Assembly: GCF_008801925.2 (NCBI RefSeq)
Contig: NZ_CP062804.1
Location: 1,612,001-1,676,000, forward strand
Direction of reading: 5' to 3'
From: Cupriavidus basilensis
GTDB lineage: Bacteria; Pseudomonadota; Gammaproteobacteria; Burkholderiales; Burkholderiaceae
Length of the DNA: 64,000 bases
Shown here in pieces: positions 35,830 to 44,201 of the stretch. Position 1 is the stretch's first letter, and each line of letters starts with the position of its first letter. The notes beneath the pieces are model-generated. The model searched no databases and was not told where the DNA came from. It saw only the letters and a program-made list of their open reading frames with translations. The translations under genes and the position numbers were made by a program.

Positions 35830-36702
35830 CTACACCTTTTTGCGCAGGTTCTCGCCGAACAGGCCGTTCGGCTTGACCACCAGCATGATCAGCACCACGA
35901 CATAGGCCGCGACGTCCTTGAAGCCCTCGGGCAGGTAAAAGCCCGCCAGCGACTCCACCACGCCGATCACCAGCCCGCCCACGATCGCGCCCGGCAGGCT
36001 GCCGAAGCCGCCCACCACCGCTGCGGGGAAGGCCTTGAGGCCGAGCATGCCCATGCTGGCGTGGACAAAGGTGATGGGCGCCAGCAGCAGGCCGGCGATC
36101 GCGGCCACCGACGCCGACAAGCCCCACACCAGCCCGTTGAGCCGCCGCACCGGAATGCCCATGTAGTAAGCGGCAAGCTGGTTCTGCGAGCTGGCCTGCA
36201 TCGCCACGCCGATGCGGCTGTAGCGGAACACCAGGTAAAGCACCACGCAAAGCGCCGCGGTGACGCCGATCACCGCCACCTGCTCCACGCTCAGCACCAG
36301 CGCGCCGGTGCGCCACACCATGCCCTGGTAAGGCACCGGCAAGGTATGCGTGCCGGCGCCGATGCCCGGCACCATGGTGATCAGCCCGCGCATCACGTAG
36401 CCCATGCCGATGGTCAGCATCACCACGGTGAACTGCGGCTGGCCCAGGATGGGGCGAATCGCCAGGCGCTCGACCAGCATGCCAAAGCCAGCCATGCCCG
36501 CCACCGTCAATGGCACGGCAAGGACCAGCGGCAACCCGAGCATGGTCAGCACCACGCCGGCGAAGGCACCCAGCATCATGAACTCGCCTTGCGCGAAATT
36601 CACCGTCTCGGTCGCCTTGTAGATCAGCACAAAACCCAGGGCGATCAGCGCATAGATGCAGCCCAGCGCAATCCCCGAGATCGTCAATTGCAGGATCTCC
36701 AA
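35830..36702 (-). CDS. livH: Branched-chain-type ABC transporter permease LivH (TTG start)
   Basis: The first gene of the operon appears to start with TTG at 36702: the ribosome site AGGAGACA lies just before it and the LivH fold begins at once (EILQLTISGIALGCIYALIA). The result is 290 residues, normal for LivH. The open frame continues upstream to 36825 with unrelated sequence. Helices and the motif GEFMMLGAFAG and VVGGFGSLPGAIVGG are typical. It forms the channel with LivM. Confidence 0.9.
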   Translation of the reverse strand: MEILQLTISGIALGCIYALIALGFVLIYKATETVNFAQGEFMMLGAFAGVVLTMLGLPLVLAVPLTVAGMAGFGMLVERLAIRPILGQPQFTVVMLTIGMGYVMRGLITMVPGIGAGTHTLPVPYQGMVWRTGALVLSVEQVAVIGVTAALCVVLYLVFRYSRIGVAMQASSQNQLAAYYMGIPVRRLNGLVWGLSASVAAIAGLLLAPITFVHASMGMLGLKAFPAAVVGGFGSLPGAIVGGLVIGVVESLAGFYLPEGFKDVAAYVVVLIMLVVKPNGLFGENLRKKV

Positions 36703-36870
36703 TCTTGTCTCCTGTGCCGGCCGCCCCTTGCCGCGCGCGGTGTGCGGGCGGCCGGGGCCGATCTCGGATTTGGGTGGGTCGAGCGCGCCCGATGGCACCG
36801 GGTGCGACTGGTGCCACCGTAACAAAACTACCGGTATGGCTCTTGTGTGGACTGGCTGTATATGGATTGG

Positions 36871-36892
36871 GGATTACCCATGGATTACCCAT
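36871..36892. repeat. Tandem 11-base repeat upstream of livH
   Basis: GGATTACCCAT occurs twice head to tail, followed by GGATAAC, about 170-190 bases before the livH start and just beyond the end of the methyltransferase gene. The core TTACCCAT equals the half-site seen in the HipB operators, which may be chance. It could be a regulator site for the liv operon. Confidence 0.45.
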
Positions 36893-36927
36893 GGATAACG
36901 CGGCTGGCGCCGTGCGCCGCCAGGGGA

Positions 36928-37539
36928 TCAGCGGCGCACCAGCACCACCGCAAGCTCGAATGCGCCGCCGGGATGCGCCACAGCGTCAAACGGTGGCTTG
37001 GGCCATTCCCATTGCTGGGCGGGGAACAGCGCGCGCATGGCGTTGATGTCGCAGTGATACGGGGGCCCTTCCACCACGCCCTGCCCAGCGCTGTCACGGC
37101 GCATCTGCATGAACAGCGCTAGCAGGCGCCCTCCTGGACGCAGCCAGGCATGGAGCTGAGCGGCATAACGGGTCCAGTGGTCGGGATGCAGCGCGCACAG
37201 GCAGGTCTGCTCATAGATCGCATCCACCGGCGTGGCCGGCTGCCACTGCAATACGTCCGCCTGTTCCAGGTCCGCCTGCAGTCCGCTCGGCGCCAGCCGG
37301 GCAAGCGTGCGGGCCAGCGCCCCGGGCGCGTAGTCGATACCGCTGACCCGCGCGCCGTGCGCCGCCAGCGCGGCGACTTCCCAGCCACCGCCACAGCCGG
37401 GCACGAGCACGCGCTCCCCGGGCTGGATGATGCCTTGCGCAAGCCAGGCTTGGAGTTGCGGGCTGGCGGCTTCGCGTTCCCAAGGGGTTTGCCCGGATTC
37501 GAAGCGGGATTGCCAGAAATTGATGGTTGGTCCTGCCAT
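36928..37539 (-). CDS. SAM-dependent methyltransferase of the thiopurine methyltransferase (TPMT) type
   Basis: From the ATG at 37539 after GAGGAGCC, the protein has 203 residues; a longer frame starts inside the repeat at 37611. The fold shows FWQSRFESGQTPWE, SAM motif GERVLVPGCGGGWEVAALAA, DYAPGAL and the EQTCLCALHPDHW segment typical of bacterial TPMT proteins. Such enzymes methylate thiols, selenium or tellurium compounds, or halides. It precedes the liv operon on the same strand with a 225-base gap, so it is probably a separate unit. Confidence 0.85.
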   Translation of the reverse strand: MAGPTINFWQSRFESGQTPWEREAASPQLQAWLAQGIIQPGERVLVPGCGGGWEVAALAAHGARVSGIDYAPGALARTLARLAPSGLQADLEQADVLQWQPATPVDAIYEQTCLCALHPDHWTRYAAQLHAWLRPGGRLLALFMQMRRDSAGQGVVEGPPYHCDINAMRALFPAQQWEWPKPPFDAVAHPGGAFELAVVLVRR

Positions 37540-37585
37540 TGGAGGCTCCTCTTGTTTTTTCAAAGTTTCTTGTCTGTTGTTTCTT

Positions 37586-38394
37586 TTGGCGGCGTTGGTT
37601 TTTGGACCCAACAGCCATACGACATCTCCCTGCGGGGGCTGCCGGTCACTCTTCTTTGCGTCGGCAAAGAAGACTAACGAGAAGAAAGCCGACCCTGCCG
37701 GGAGCAGAGCAATCAGGCTGCTTTTGCCTCGGTGGTTGCGTCGTACGGCCCGGAGTGTTGGCTGGCCTTTGCCATACCGGCTTGGAGGTCATCGTTACGG
37801 CATGACCATATGGTCACGTGGTGGTGCCCCTGATCGCTTTGCTCGGTGAGCGTTCGGGCATCTGCCGTTCGCGGTGCGTAGCACCACGATCCTGCCTGCC
37901 CTGGTGGTTTCGTGGTTTTGTCTCTGACGGCGGGCGCCCTGCCATTTGATGCCCTGCCGTACCGGTGCGAGGGGTACCTTGCTACCAACTCCCCTGGTTT
38001 CGTGGTGGGCACCGTGGCCCGTCCGCGAGGGCCGCGCTCACACCCACGACGCTTGCTCTCCGAGACAAAACCACGAAACCAGCCACACCCGAAACGGCGC
38101 AGCACGTTGCACCGCGAACGGCAGATGTGGGAACGGGCACCGCAAGCGAGGTCAGGGGCTGCACCACGTAACCCATGGGTCATGCAAGTGCGATGACCTT
38201 CGAGCCGGTAGAACACGCTAGCCAACACTCCGGGCCGTACGACGAAACCACAGCCCCACATAAGCCCGATTGCTCTGCTCCCGGCAGGGTCGGCTTTCTT
38301 CTCGTTAGTCTTCTTTGCCGACGCAAAGAAGAGTGACCGGCAGCCCCCGCAGGGGGATGTCGTATGGCTGTTGGGTCCAAAAACCAACGCCGCT
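37586..38394. repeat. Large inverted repeat element, about 800 bases, with near-perfect 125-base ends
   Basis: The left end (37590-37714) and the right end (38270-38394) are reverse complements over about 125 bases with one clear mismatch. Shared stretches include GCGGCGTTGGTTTTTGGACC and CTTTGCGTCGGCAAAGAAGA. Inner parts also match imperfectly, for example CGTACGGCCCGGAGTGTTGG (37743-37762 and its complement near 38220-38239). The whole unit is thus either one giant palindrome or two copies of a ~400-base element in inverted orientation. Open frames in it on both strands are mirror images, and none looks like a real gene. Several carry arginine-rich peptide patterns I associate with frequent spurious ORFs in Cupriavidus. 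Confidence 0.8.
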
Positions 38395-38430
38395 AAAATA
38401 AAGAGCGATCCCCGACATGCCCCACAACCC

Positions 38431-40008
38431 CTACCCCCTACCCCTCCCCATCTCCCTCAACCGCACCTTCAACACCTTCCCCGTAGGATTCCGCGGCAAC
38501 GCCGCCACCACCCGCATCGCCCGCGGCAACTTGTACCGCGCCAGCCGCGGTTCCGCAAACGCCTGCAGGGCTTCCAGCGTCAGGCTGGCGCCCGGCTTGA
38601 GCGCCACCACGGCAACCACATGCTCGCCCCAGCGCTCGTCGGGCGCGCCGATCACGGCGACTTCGGCAATGGCCGGGTGCTCGTACAGCACGCTTTCGAC
38701 TTCGGCCGGGTAGACGTTCTCGCCGCCGGTGATCACCATGTCCTTGAGGCGGTCGCAGACGTAGTAGAAGCCTTCTTCGTCGACATAGCCGACGTCGCCG
38801 GTGCGGAACCAGCCACCTTCGTAGAACGCCGCGGCGCTGGCGTCCGGGCGGTTCCAGTAGCCTTTCATGATGTTGCCGCCGCGCGCGCAGATCTCGCCGC
38901 GGGCCTGCGGCTCGGTCAGTGGCTTGCCGTCGAAGTCGCGGATGCAGACTTCGGTCATCATGGCCGGCGTGCCACAGGAGCCGAGCTTGTCCTGCGCGCG
39001 CTCCGGGGCGAGAAAGGTCGTCGCCGCGGCGGTCTCGGTCAGGCCGTAGCCCTGGTTGACCGGGATGCCGCGCCCGGCGAACAGGCGCAGCAGCGGCTCG
39101 GGCATGGGGGCGCCGCCGACCGAAATGGTCCGCAGGCTGGACAGGTCCGCCTGCGCGAAATCCGGGTGCTGGCTGACGAACAGCAGCATGGCGGGCACCG
39201 CGAAGCTGACCGTCACGCGGTGCTCGGCCACCGCCTGCATGACGGCTGCGGGGTCGAAGCTGCGCTGCAACACGAGATGGCCGCCCGCCATCAGGATGGG
39301 CAAGCTCACGCAGCACATGCCGCCAACATGGAACAGGGGCGCGAAATTGAGCGCGACGTCGGTGCTGGCGAGGTCGCTCAGCATCATCACGTTCAGGTTG
39401 TTGGCCCAGAAGTTGCCATGCGTGAGCATGGCGCCCTTGGGGTGTCCGGTGGTGCCCGAGGTGTACATGATCGCGGCGATATCGTCCGGATCGGTGGGCA
39501 CGGGCGGCAGCGCGGCATCGGCTTGCGCCATCCGCGATGACAAACCTTCCCAGCCTGGCGCATCGGTGCGGCGCAGGTAGCGCTGGCACTCCAGCGTCGG
39601 GCGCGCTTCATCGATCAGGCCGGCGTAGTCTTCATCGGCGAACAGGGTATGCACGCCGGCATCGTTGAGGATAAAGGCCAGCTCCGGCCCGGTGAGCCGG
39701 AAGTTGAGCGGCACGAAGATGGCGCCCAGCCAGGCGCAGGCGAACTGCGTCACCAGGAACAGCGGGTCGTTCAGGCCCAGGTAGCCCACACGCTGGCCGC
39801 GTCCCACGCCGCCCGCCGCCAGCACGGCAGCCATCTTCCGGGCGTCGGCCACCAGTTCGGCATAGGTCCAGGTCTGCCCGGCGCAGGTCAGCGCGGGGCT
39901 GCGGGGGCTGCGCGCAGCGCGGCGGTGCAGCCATTGCGCCATGCCGAGCGCCAGGAAGGCGGCGCTGTCCGCTTGGGTGGACGATGTTGTCGACGATGCT
40001 TTGTTCAT
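38431..40008 (-). CDS. AMP-dependent acyl-CoA ligase (AtuH-like position)
   Basis: The 525-residue protein shows IMYTSGTTGHPKGAMLTHGN, PLFHVGGMCC, the A5 motif NQGYGLTETAAAT, the GDVGYVDEEGFYYVCDRLKD motif and the catalytic Lys in NPTGKVLKVRL. It is the last gene of the atu-like block on this strand, 72 bases after the hydratase. In Pseudomonas the atu cluster ends with a CoA ligase gene (atuH) of the same family. Substrate specificity is not readable. Confidence 0.9.
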   Translation of the reverse strand: MNKASSTTSSTQADSAAFLALGMAQWLHRRAARSPRSPALTCAGQTWTYAELVADARKMAAVLAAGGVGRGQRVGYLGLNDPLFLVTQFACAWLGAIFVPLNFRLTGPELAFILNDAGVHTLFADEDYAGLIDEARPTLECQRYLRRTDAPGWEGLSSRMAQADAALPPVPTDPDDIAAIMYTSGTTGHPKGAMLTHGNFWANNLNVMMLSDLASTDVALNFAPLFHVGGMCCVSLPILMAGGHLVLQRSFDPAAVMQAVAEHRVTVSFAVPAMLLFVSQHPDFAQADLSSLRTISVGGAPMPEPLLRLFAGRGIPVNQGYGLTETAAATTFLAPERAQDKLGSCGTPAMMTEVCIRDFDGKPLTEPQARGEICARGGNIMKGYWNRPDASAAAFYEGGWFRTGDVGYVDEEGFYYVCDRLKDMVITGGENVYPAEVESVLYEHPAIAEVAVIGAPDERWGEHVVAVVALKPGASLTLEALQAFAEPRLARYKLPRAMRVVAALPRNPTGKVLKVRLREMGRGRG

Positions 40009-40080
40009 AGGCTGCTTCCTTGTTCAGTCGTTGCAGACACCGCCAGCGCGCCCTGCCCGGCGCGCGCCTCGCCGGTTGTT

Positions 40081-40866
40081 TTACCTGCCGGTCCAGACCG
40101 GCTTGCGCTTTTCGTTGAAGGCGGCCAGGCCTTCGCGCGCGTCTTCGGTCATCGCCAGCAGCGCGATCTGGCTTTCGGTATAGGCGATGCCTTCGGAAAA
40201 GCTCATCGACGCCATGGCCTGCATGGCGTACTTGCCGCGCCGGATGGCGGTAGGCGACTTGTCGGCCACGCGGGCGACCAGCCATTCGGTGCGCGCGTCC
40301 AGCTCGCCCGGCGCGGCCAGGTGGTTGACCAGCCCGGCGGCCTTGGCCTCGGCGGCGGAAAACGGCTCGCCGCTGATGCACCACTCGCGCACCAGCCGGG
40401 GTGGCGCCAGGGTCTGCAACAGGCTCAGCACCTGCATCGGGAATACGCCTACCTTGACCTCCGGCAGGCCAAACAAGGCGTTGTCGGCGGCCACCGCCAT
40501 ATCGGTCATGCACAGCAAGCCCATGCCGCCGGCCATGCAGGTGCCGTTGATCCGCGCAATGCTGGGCAGCGTGGCATGCTGGGACTCGCGCAGCATGTCG
40601 GCGTAGTCCACATTAGGCTGCGAGAGGTCGAAGGCAAAGCCCTTGCCCGGCTGCAGGTCGCCACCGGCGCAGAAGGCCTTGTCGCCGGCGCCGGTCAGCA
40701 CGATGGCGCGGATGGCGGCGTCTGCGTGCGCAGCGCGGTAGCCCGCCCGGATGCCGGCGACGACTTCCTTGTTGATGGCGTTGCGCTTGTCGGGCCGGTT
40801 GATGGTGATCCAGAACGCGGCGCCGCGTTTTTCATGGAGGACGGCTGGGGTGTCCGATTCGCTCAT
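40081..40866 (-). CDS. Enoyl-CoA hydratase family protein (AtuE-like candidate)
   Basis: The 261-residue crotonase has GDKAFCAGGDL, NGTCMAGGMGLLCMTDMAVA and the LPEVKVGVFPMQVL stretch. In the atu pathway AtuE hydrates isohexenylglutaconyl-CoA, and in leucine breakdown the matching step is methylglutaconyl-CoA hydratase. The neighbouring carboxylase genes make either role plausible. It is transcribed after the carboxylase alpha-subunit gene, with an 85-base gap. Confidence 0.85.
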   Translation of the reverse strand: MSESDTPAVLHEKRGAAFWITINRPDKRNAINKEVVAGIRAGYRAAHADAAIRAIVLTGAGDKAFCAGGDLQPGKGFAFDLSQPNVDYADMLRESQHATLPSIARINGTCMAGGMGLLCMTDMAVAADNALFGLPEVKVGVFPMQVLSLLQTLAPPRLVREWCISGEPFSAAEAKAAGLVNHLAAPGELDARTEWLVARVADKSPTAIRRGKYAMQAMASMSFSEGIAYTESQIALLAMTEDAREGLAAFNEKRKPVWTGR

Positions 40867-40951
40867 GGTGTTCCGCTGGTTAGGCTGTCTCTATGTGTTG
40901 GAAAACGATCTGAGGGGTACCGTGGCAACGGGCTCAGGCCACTCGGAGGGC

Positions 40952-42952
40952 TCAGGCGGCGGCCTTGGCCGGCTCCGCCGGCGGCGCCTCGAACTCGATC
41001 TCCGCGATCACGCGCATGGCGGCGGCCTGGTCGCCAACCTGCACGTGCACGGCGCCAACCCGGCCGGCGGCCGGGGCCACGTGGATGTGCTCCATCTTCA
41101 TGGCCTCCAGCGTGACCATGGGCTGGCCCGCCTCGACCTGGTCGCCGGCGGCCACCATCACGTTGACCACGCGGCCATTCATCGAGGCGCGCAGCTTGCC
41201 GTCCCCGGCAGCCTCGCCAGCCCTGGCGGCAGCGGCCCGGGTGTGGTCCTCGATGCGCAACGGCGTGCCCTGGTAGTGCAGCAGCAGCGTGCTGGCGTCG
41301 CGATGGAAGGTGGCGCTCTCGACCAGGCCATCGCAGCTGAAACGTACCGAATGCGCGCTTAGCGCGATGGTCTCGAAGGCAAAGCGCGCCTCGCCCATGG
41401 CAACCGCGAAGCGATTGCCACCACCAAATGCCAGGCTGGCCTGATGCTCCGCCCCGTTGACCCGGTAGCGCAGGCCGATGGGCAGCGTGGGGGCCAGGCT
41501 CGCGGCTGGCGCGCCCGGCTCTCGCTCCGGCGAGGTTTCATACAGGAGCAGCGCCGCCAGCGCGGCGGCGCGCTGGCGTACTGCCGCATCGGGTTGCAGC
41601 AGCGCGTCCTGGTGCTGGCCGATGAAGGCGGTGGTGGCCTCTCCGGCGGCAAAGGCAGGATGGGCAAGGCAGCGGCCAAGAAACACCTGGTTGGTGGTCA
41701 CGCCAAGCGCCACCAGGTCCTCCAGGCCTTGCGACAGCTTGCGCCGCGCTTCGTCGCGTGTCCCGCCGTAGCTGATGAGCTTGGCAATCATGGAGTCGTA
41801 GTACGGCGGGATCGCCGCGCCACTGCCCAGCGCATGCTCCACGCGCAAGGCGGGCGGGGCCTGCCACAGCGCAATCTTGCCGCTTTGCGGCATAAAGCCT
41901 TGATCGGCGTCTTCGGCGCACAGCCGCACTTCGATGGCGTGGCCGGAAAAGCGCACGTCTTCCTGCTTGAGCGGCAACGGCTCGCCTGCGGCAATCCGCA
42001 GTTGCAGCGCCACCAGGTCCAGGCCGGTGATGGCCTCGGTCACGGGGTGCTCCACCTGCAGCCGGGTGTTCATCTCCATGAAGTAATAGTTGCCGTCGCG
42101 GTCGAGCAGGAACTCCAGCGTGCCCGCGCCTTCGTAGCCGATCGCCTTGACGGCGGCCACGGCGGTGGCGCCCATGCGGGCCCGCAGCTCGGGGCTCACC
42201 GCGGGCGATGGCGCTTCCTCGATCAGCTTCTGGTGGCGCCGCTGCACCGAGCAATCGCGCTCGCCCAGGTGGATGGCGTTGCCATAGCGGTCCGCCAGGA
42301 TCTGGATCTCGATATGGCGCGGCTCCACCACGGCCCGCTCCAGGATCACCTCGGGATCGCCGAAGGCGCCCTGCGCTTCCGAGCGCGCGCTGCGCAGCAG
42401 CTCGGCAAAGGCCCGCGCGTGCGGCACCAGCCGCATGCCCCGCCCGCCCCCGCCTGCCGTGGCCTTGATCATGACCGGAAAGCCGATGCGCTCGGCCTCG
42501 GCGCACAGGCGCGCCTCATCCTGGTCCTCGCCCTGGTAGCCCGGGATGCAGGGCACGTCCGCGGCCATCATCAGCCGCTTGGCGCCGGCCTTGTTGCCCA
42601 TGGCAACGATGGACTCGGCCGACGGGCCGATGAATACCAGCCCCGCCTCGCGGCAGGCGCGGGCAAAAGCGGCATTCTCCGCCAGGAAGCCGTAGCCGGG
42701 ATGCACGGCATCGGCACCGCAACGCCGCGCTGCCTCGATGATGGCGTCGATGCGCAGGTAGGACTGCGCCGGCTGCGCCTCGCCGATATACACCGCCTGG
42801 CCGGCTTCCTGGACATGGCGCGCGCCGGCGTCGGCGCTGGAGTAGACCGCCACCGTGCGGTAGCCCAGCGCGGTGGCGCTGCGCATCACGCGCAAGGCGA
42901 TTTCGCCCCGGTTGGCGATCAGGATCTTCTGGAATGGCGTGGGCTGCTTCAT
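40952..42952 (-). CDS. atuF: Biotin-dependent acyl-CoA carboxylase alpha subunit (geranyl/methylcrotonyl-CoA type)
   Basis: The 666-residue protein has a biotin carboxylase part (about 1-450; ATP-grasp KATAGGGGRGMRLV, HIEIQILAD and FMEMNTRLQVEHPVTE), a linker domain and a C-terminal biotinyl domain with the biotinylated Lys in TLEAMKMEHI. Together with the carboxyltransferase at 44202 it would carboxylate an acyl-CoA such as geranyl-CoA or 3-methylcrotonyl-CoA. The symbol follows the cluster context with AtuA; the enzyme could instead serve leucine breakdown (LiuD/MccA). Confidence 0.75.
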   Translation of the reverse strand: MKQPTPFQKILIANRGEIALRVMRSATALGYRTVAVYSSADAGARHVQEAGQAVYIGEAQPAQSYLRIDAIIEAARRCGADAVHPGYGFLAENAAFARACREAGLVFIGPSAESIVAMGNKAGAKRLMMAADVPCIPGYQGEDQDEARLCAEAERIGFPVMIKATAGGGGRGMRLVPHARAFAELLRSARSEAQGAFGDPEVILERAVVEPRHIEIQILADRYGNAIHLGERDCSVQRRHQKLIEEAPSPAVSPELRARMGATAVAAVKAIGYEGAGTLEFLLDRDGNYYFMEMNTRLQVEHPVTEAITGLDLVALQLRIAAGEPLPLKQEDVRFSGHAIEVRLCAEDADQGFMPQSGKIALWQAPPALRVEHALGSGAAIPPYYDSMIAKLISYGGTRDEARRKLSQGLEDLVALGVTTNQVFLGRCLAHPAFAAGEATTAFIGQHQDALLQPDAAVRQRAAALAALLLYETSPEREPGAPAASLAPTLPIGLRYRVNGAEHQASLAFGGGNRFAVAMGEARFAFETIALSAHSVRFSCDGLVESATFHRDASTLLLHYQGTPLRIEDHTRAAAARAGEAAGDGKLRASMNGRVVNVMVAAGDQVEAGQPMVTLEAMKMEHIHVAPAAGRVGAVHVQVGDQAAAMRVIAEIEFEAPPAEPAKAAA

Positions 42953-42991
42953 GATGGCCTGGTCTGCTCTCTTGTCTTTCGCTTTGAACGC

Positions 42992-44146
42992 TTACTTCGA
43001 CTGGGGGAAGGTGCCCATGAACTTGCACAGGATCTGCATCATGACCTCGTCGGCGCCGCCGCCGATGGAGGTGAGCCGCCCGTCCCGGAAAATGCGCGAG
43101 ATCGGGCTCTCCAGCACGTAGCCCATGCCGCCCCAGAACTGCAGGCAGCGGTCCGCCACCTCGCGCGACAGCCGGCCGGCCTTGAGCTTGGCCATGGTGG
43201 CCAGGCGGGTGGCATCCTCGCCGCGCACCATCATCTCCACGGCGCGCCAGCACAATGCGTGCAGCGCTTCCACCTCGGTCTGCAGCTCGGCCAAGGTGTA
43301 GTGCACCCACTGGTTGTCCAGGATGGAGCGGCCAAATGCCTTGCGCTCGCGGGTGTAGTCGATGGTGAGGTCGATCGCCTTGGCGCATCGGCTGGCGGAG
43401 CTGAGCGCGCCCCACAGGCGCTCTACCTGGAACTGCTCCATCTGGTAGGTAAAGCCCATGCCTTCCTCGCCGATGCGGTAGCGTTGCGGCACCCGCACGT
43501 CGTCGAAGTACAGCTGCGCGGTATCGGACGAGTCCATGCCGATCTTGCGGATCTTCTTGGCCACCGAAACGCCGCGGGTCTTCATTGGCACCACGATGAG
43601 CGTCTTGTTGCGGTGCGGCGCGCCGTCCGACGTATTGGCCAGCACGCAGCAGAAGTCGGCCTGGGTACCATTGGTGGTCCACATCTTGCCGCCGTTGATG
43701 ATGTAGTCGTCGCCGTCGCGCCTTGCGGTAGTCTTGATCGAGGCCACGTCGGAGCCGCTGCCCACCTCCGAGACGCCCAGGCAGGCTACATATTCGCCGC
43801 GGATCGCGGGCGCCAGGAATTCGCGGCGCAGCGCCGCGCTGCCGTGGTGGGCCAGGGCCGGGGTAGCCATGTCGGTCTGCACCCCGATGGCCATGGGCAC
43901 GCCGCCGCAGTTGATGTCGGACAGCGTCTCCGCCAGCACCGCGCTGTAGGAGTAATCGAGCCCCATGCCGCCATCCTCTTCCGGCTTGGACAGGCCCAGC
44001 AGGCCCAGATCGCCCATCTTGCGAAAGACCTCATGCGCGGGGAAGATCTCGGCCTCCTCCCAGGCGTCCACGTGCGGATTGATCTGCTCGGCGATAAAGC
44101 GCTTGATGGTGGCGCGCAGCGCCTCGTGTTCGGGTGTCAGTAGCAT
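42992..44146 (-). CDS. Acyl-CoA dehydrogenase (AtuD-like candidate)
   Basis: From the ATG at 44146 the protein has 384 residues; a longer frame starts at 44275. The FAD motif region is CLGVSEVGSGSDVASIKTTA, then NGGKMWTTNGTQADFCCVLA, a conserved DSSDTAQLYFDDV and the C-terminal QFWGGMGYVLESPISRIFRD. In atu clusters AtuD oxidises citronellyl-CoA. Here it lies between the two carboxylase subunit genes, as an acyl-CoA dehydrogenase does in atu and liu clusters. Confidence 0.85.
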   Translation of the reverse strand: MLLTPEHEALRATIKRFIAEQINPHVDAWEEAEIFPAHEVFRKMGDLGLLGLSKPEEDGGMGLDYSYSAVLAETLSDINCGGVPMAIGVQTDMATPALAHHGSAALRREFLAPAIRGEYVACLGVSEVGSGSDVASIKTTARRDGDDYIINGGKMWTTNGTQADFCCVLANTSDGAPHRNKTLIVVPMKTRGVSVAKKIRKIGMDSSDTAQLYFDDVRVPQRYRIGEEGMGFTYQMEQFQVERLWGALSSASRCAKAIDLTIDYTRERKAFGRSILDNQWVHYTLAELQTEVEALHALCWRAVEMMVRGEDATRLATMAKLKAGRLSREVADRCLQFWGGMGYVLESPISRIFRDGRLTSIGGGADEVMMQILCKFMGTFPQSK

Positions 44147-44201
44147 GTCGCTGGTCTCCGTTCGTTCTTTTGCATGTCTGTTCTGGCTGAGTCGCTGGCC
44201 G

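Noticed and set aside
37590..38390. Several short open frames within the inverted repeat (both strands)
   Set aside because: Frames on the two arms mirror each other and lack ribosome sites and family patterns, so they follow from the repeat.
41444..44143. An 899-codon plus-strand frame opposite the carboxylase and dehydrogenase genes
   Set aside because: It covers two real genes on the other strand and shows only low-complexity His/Arg/Gly-rich sequence without family motifs.
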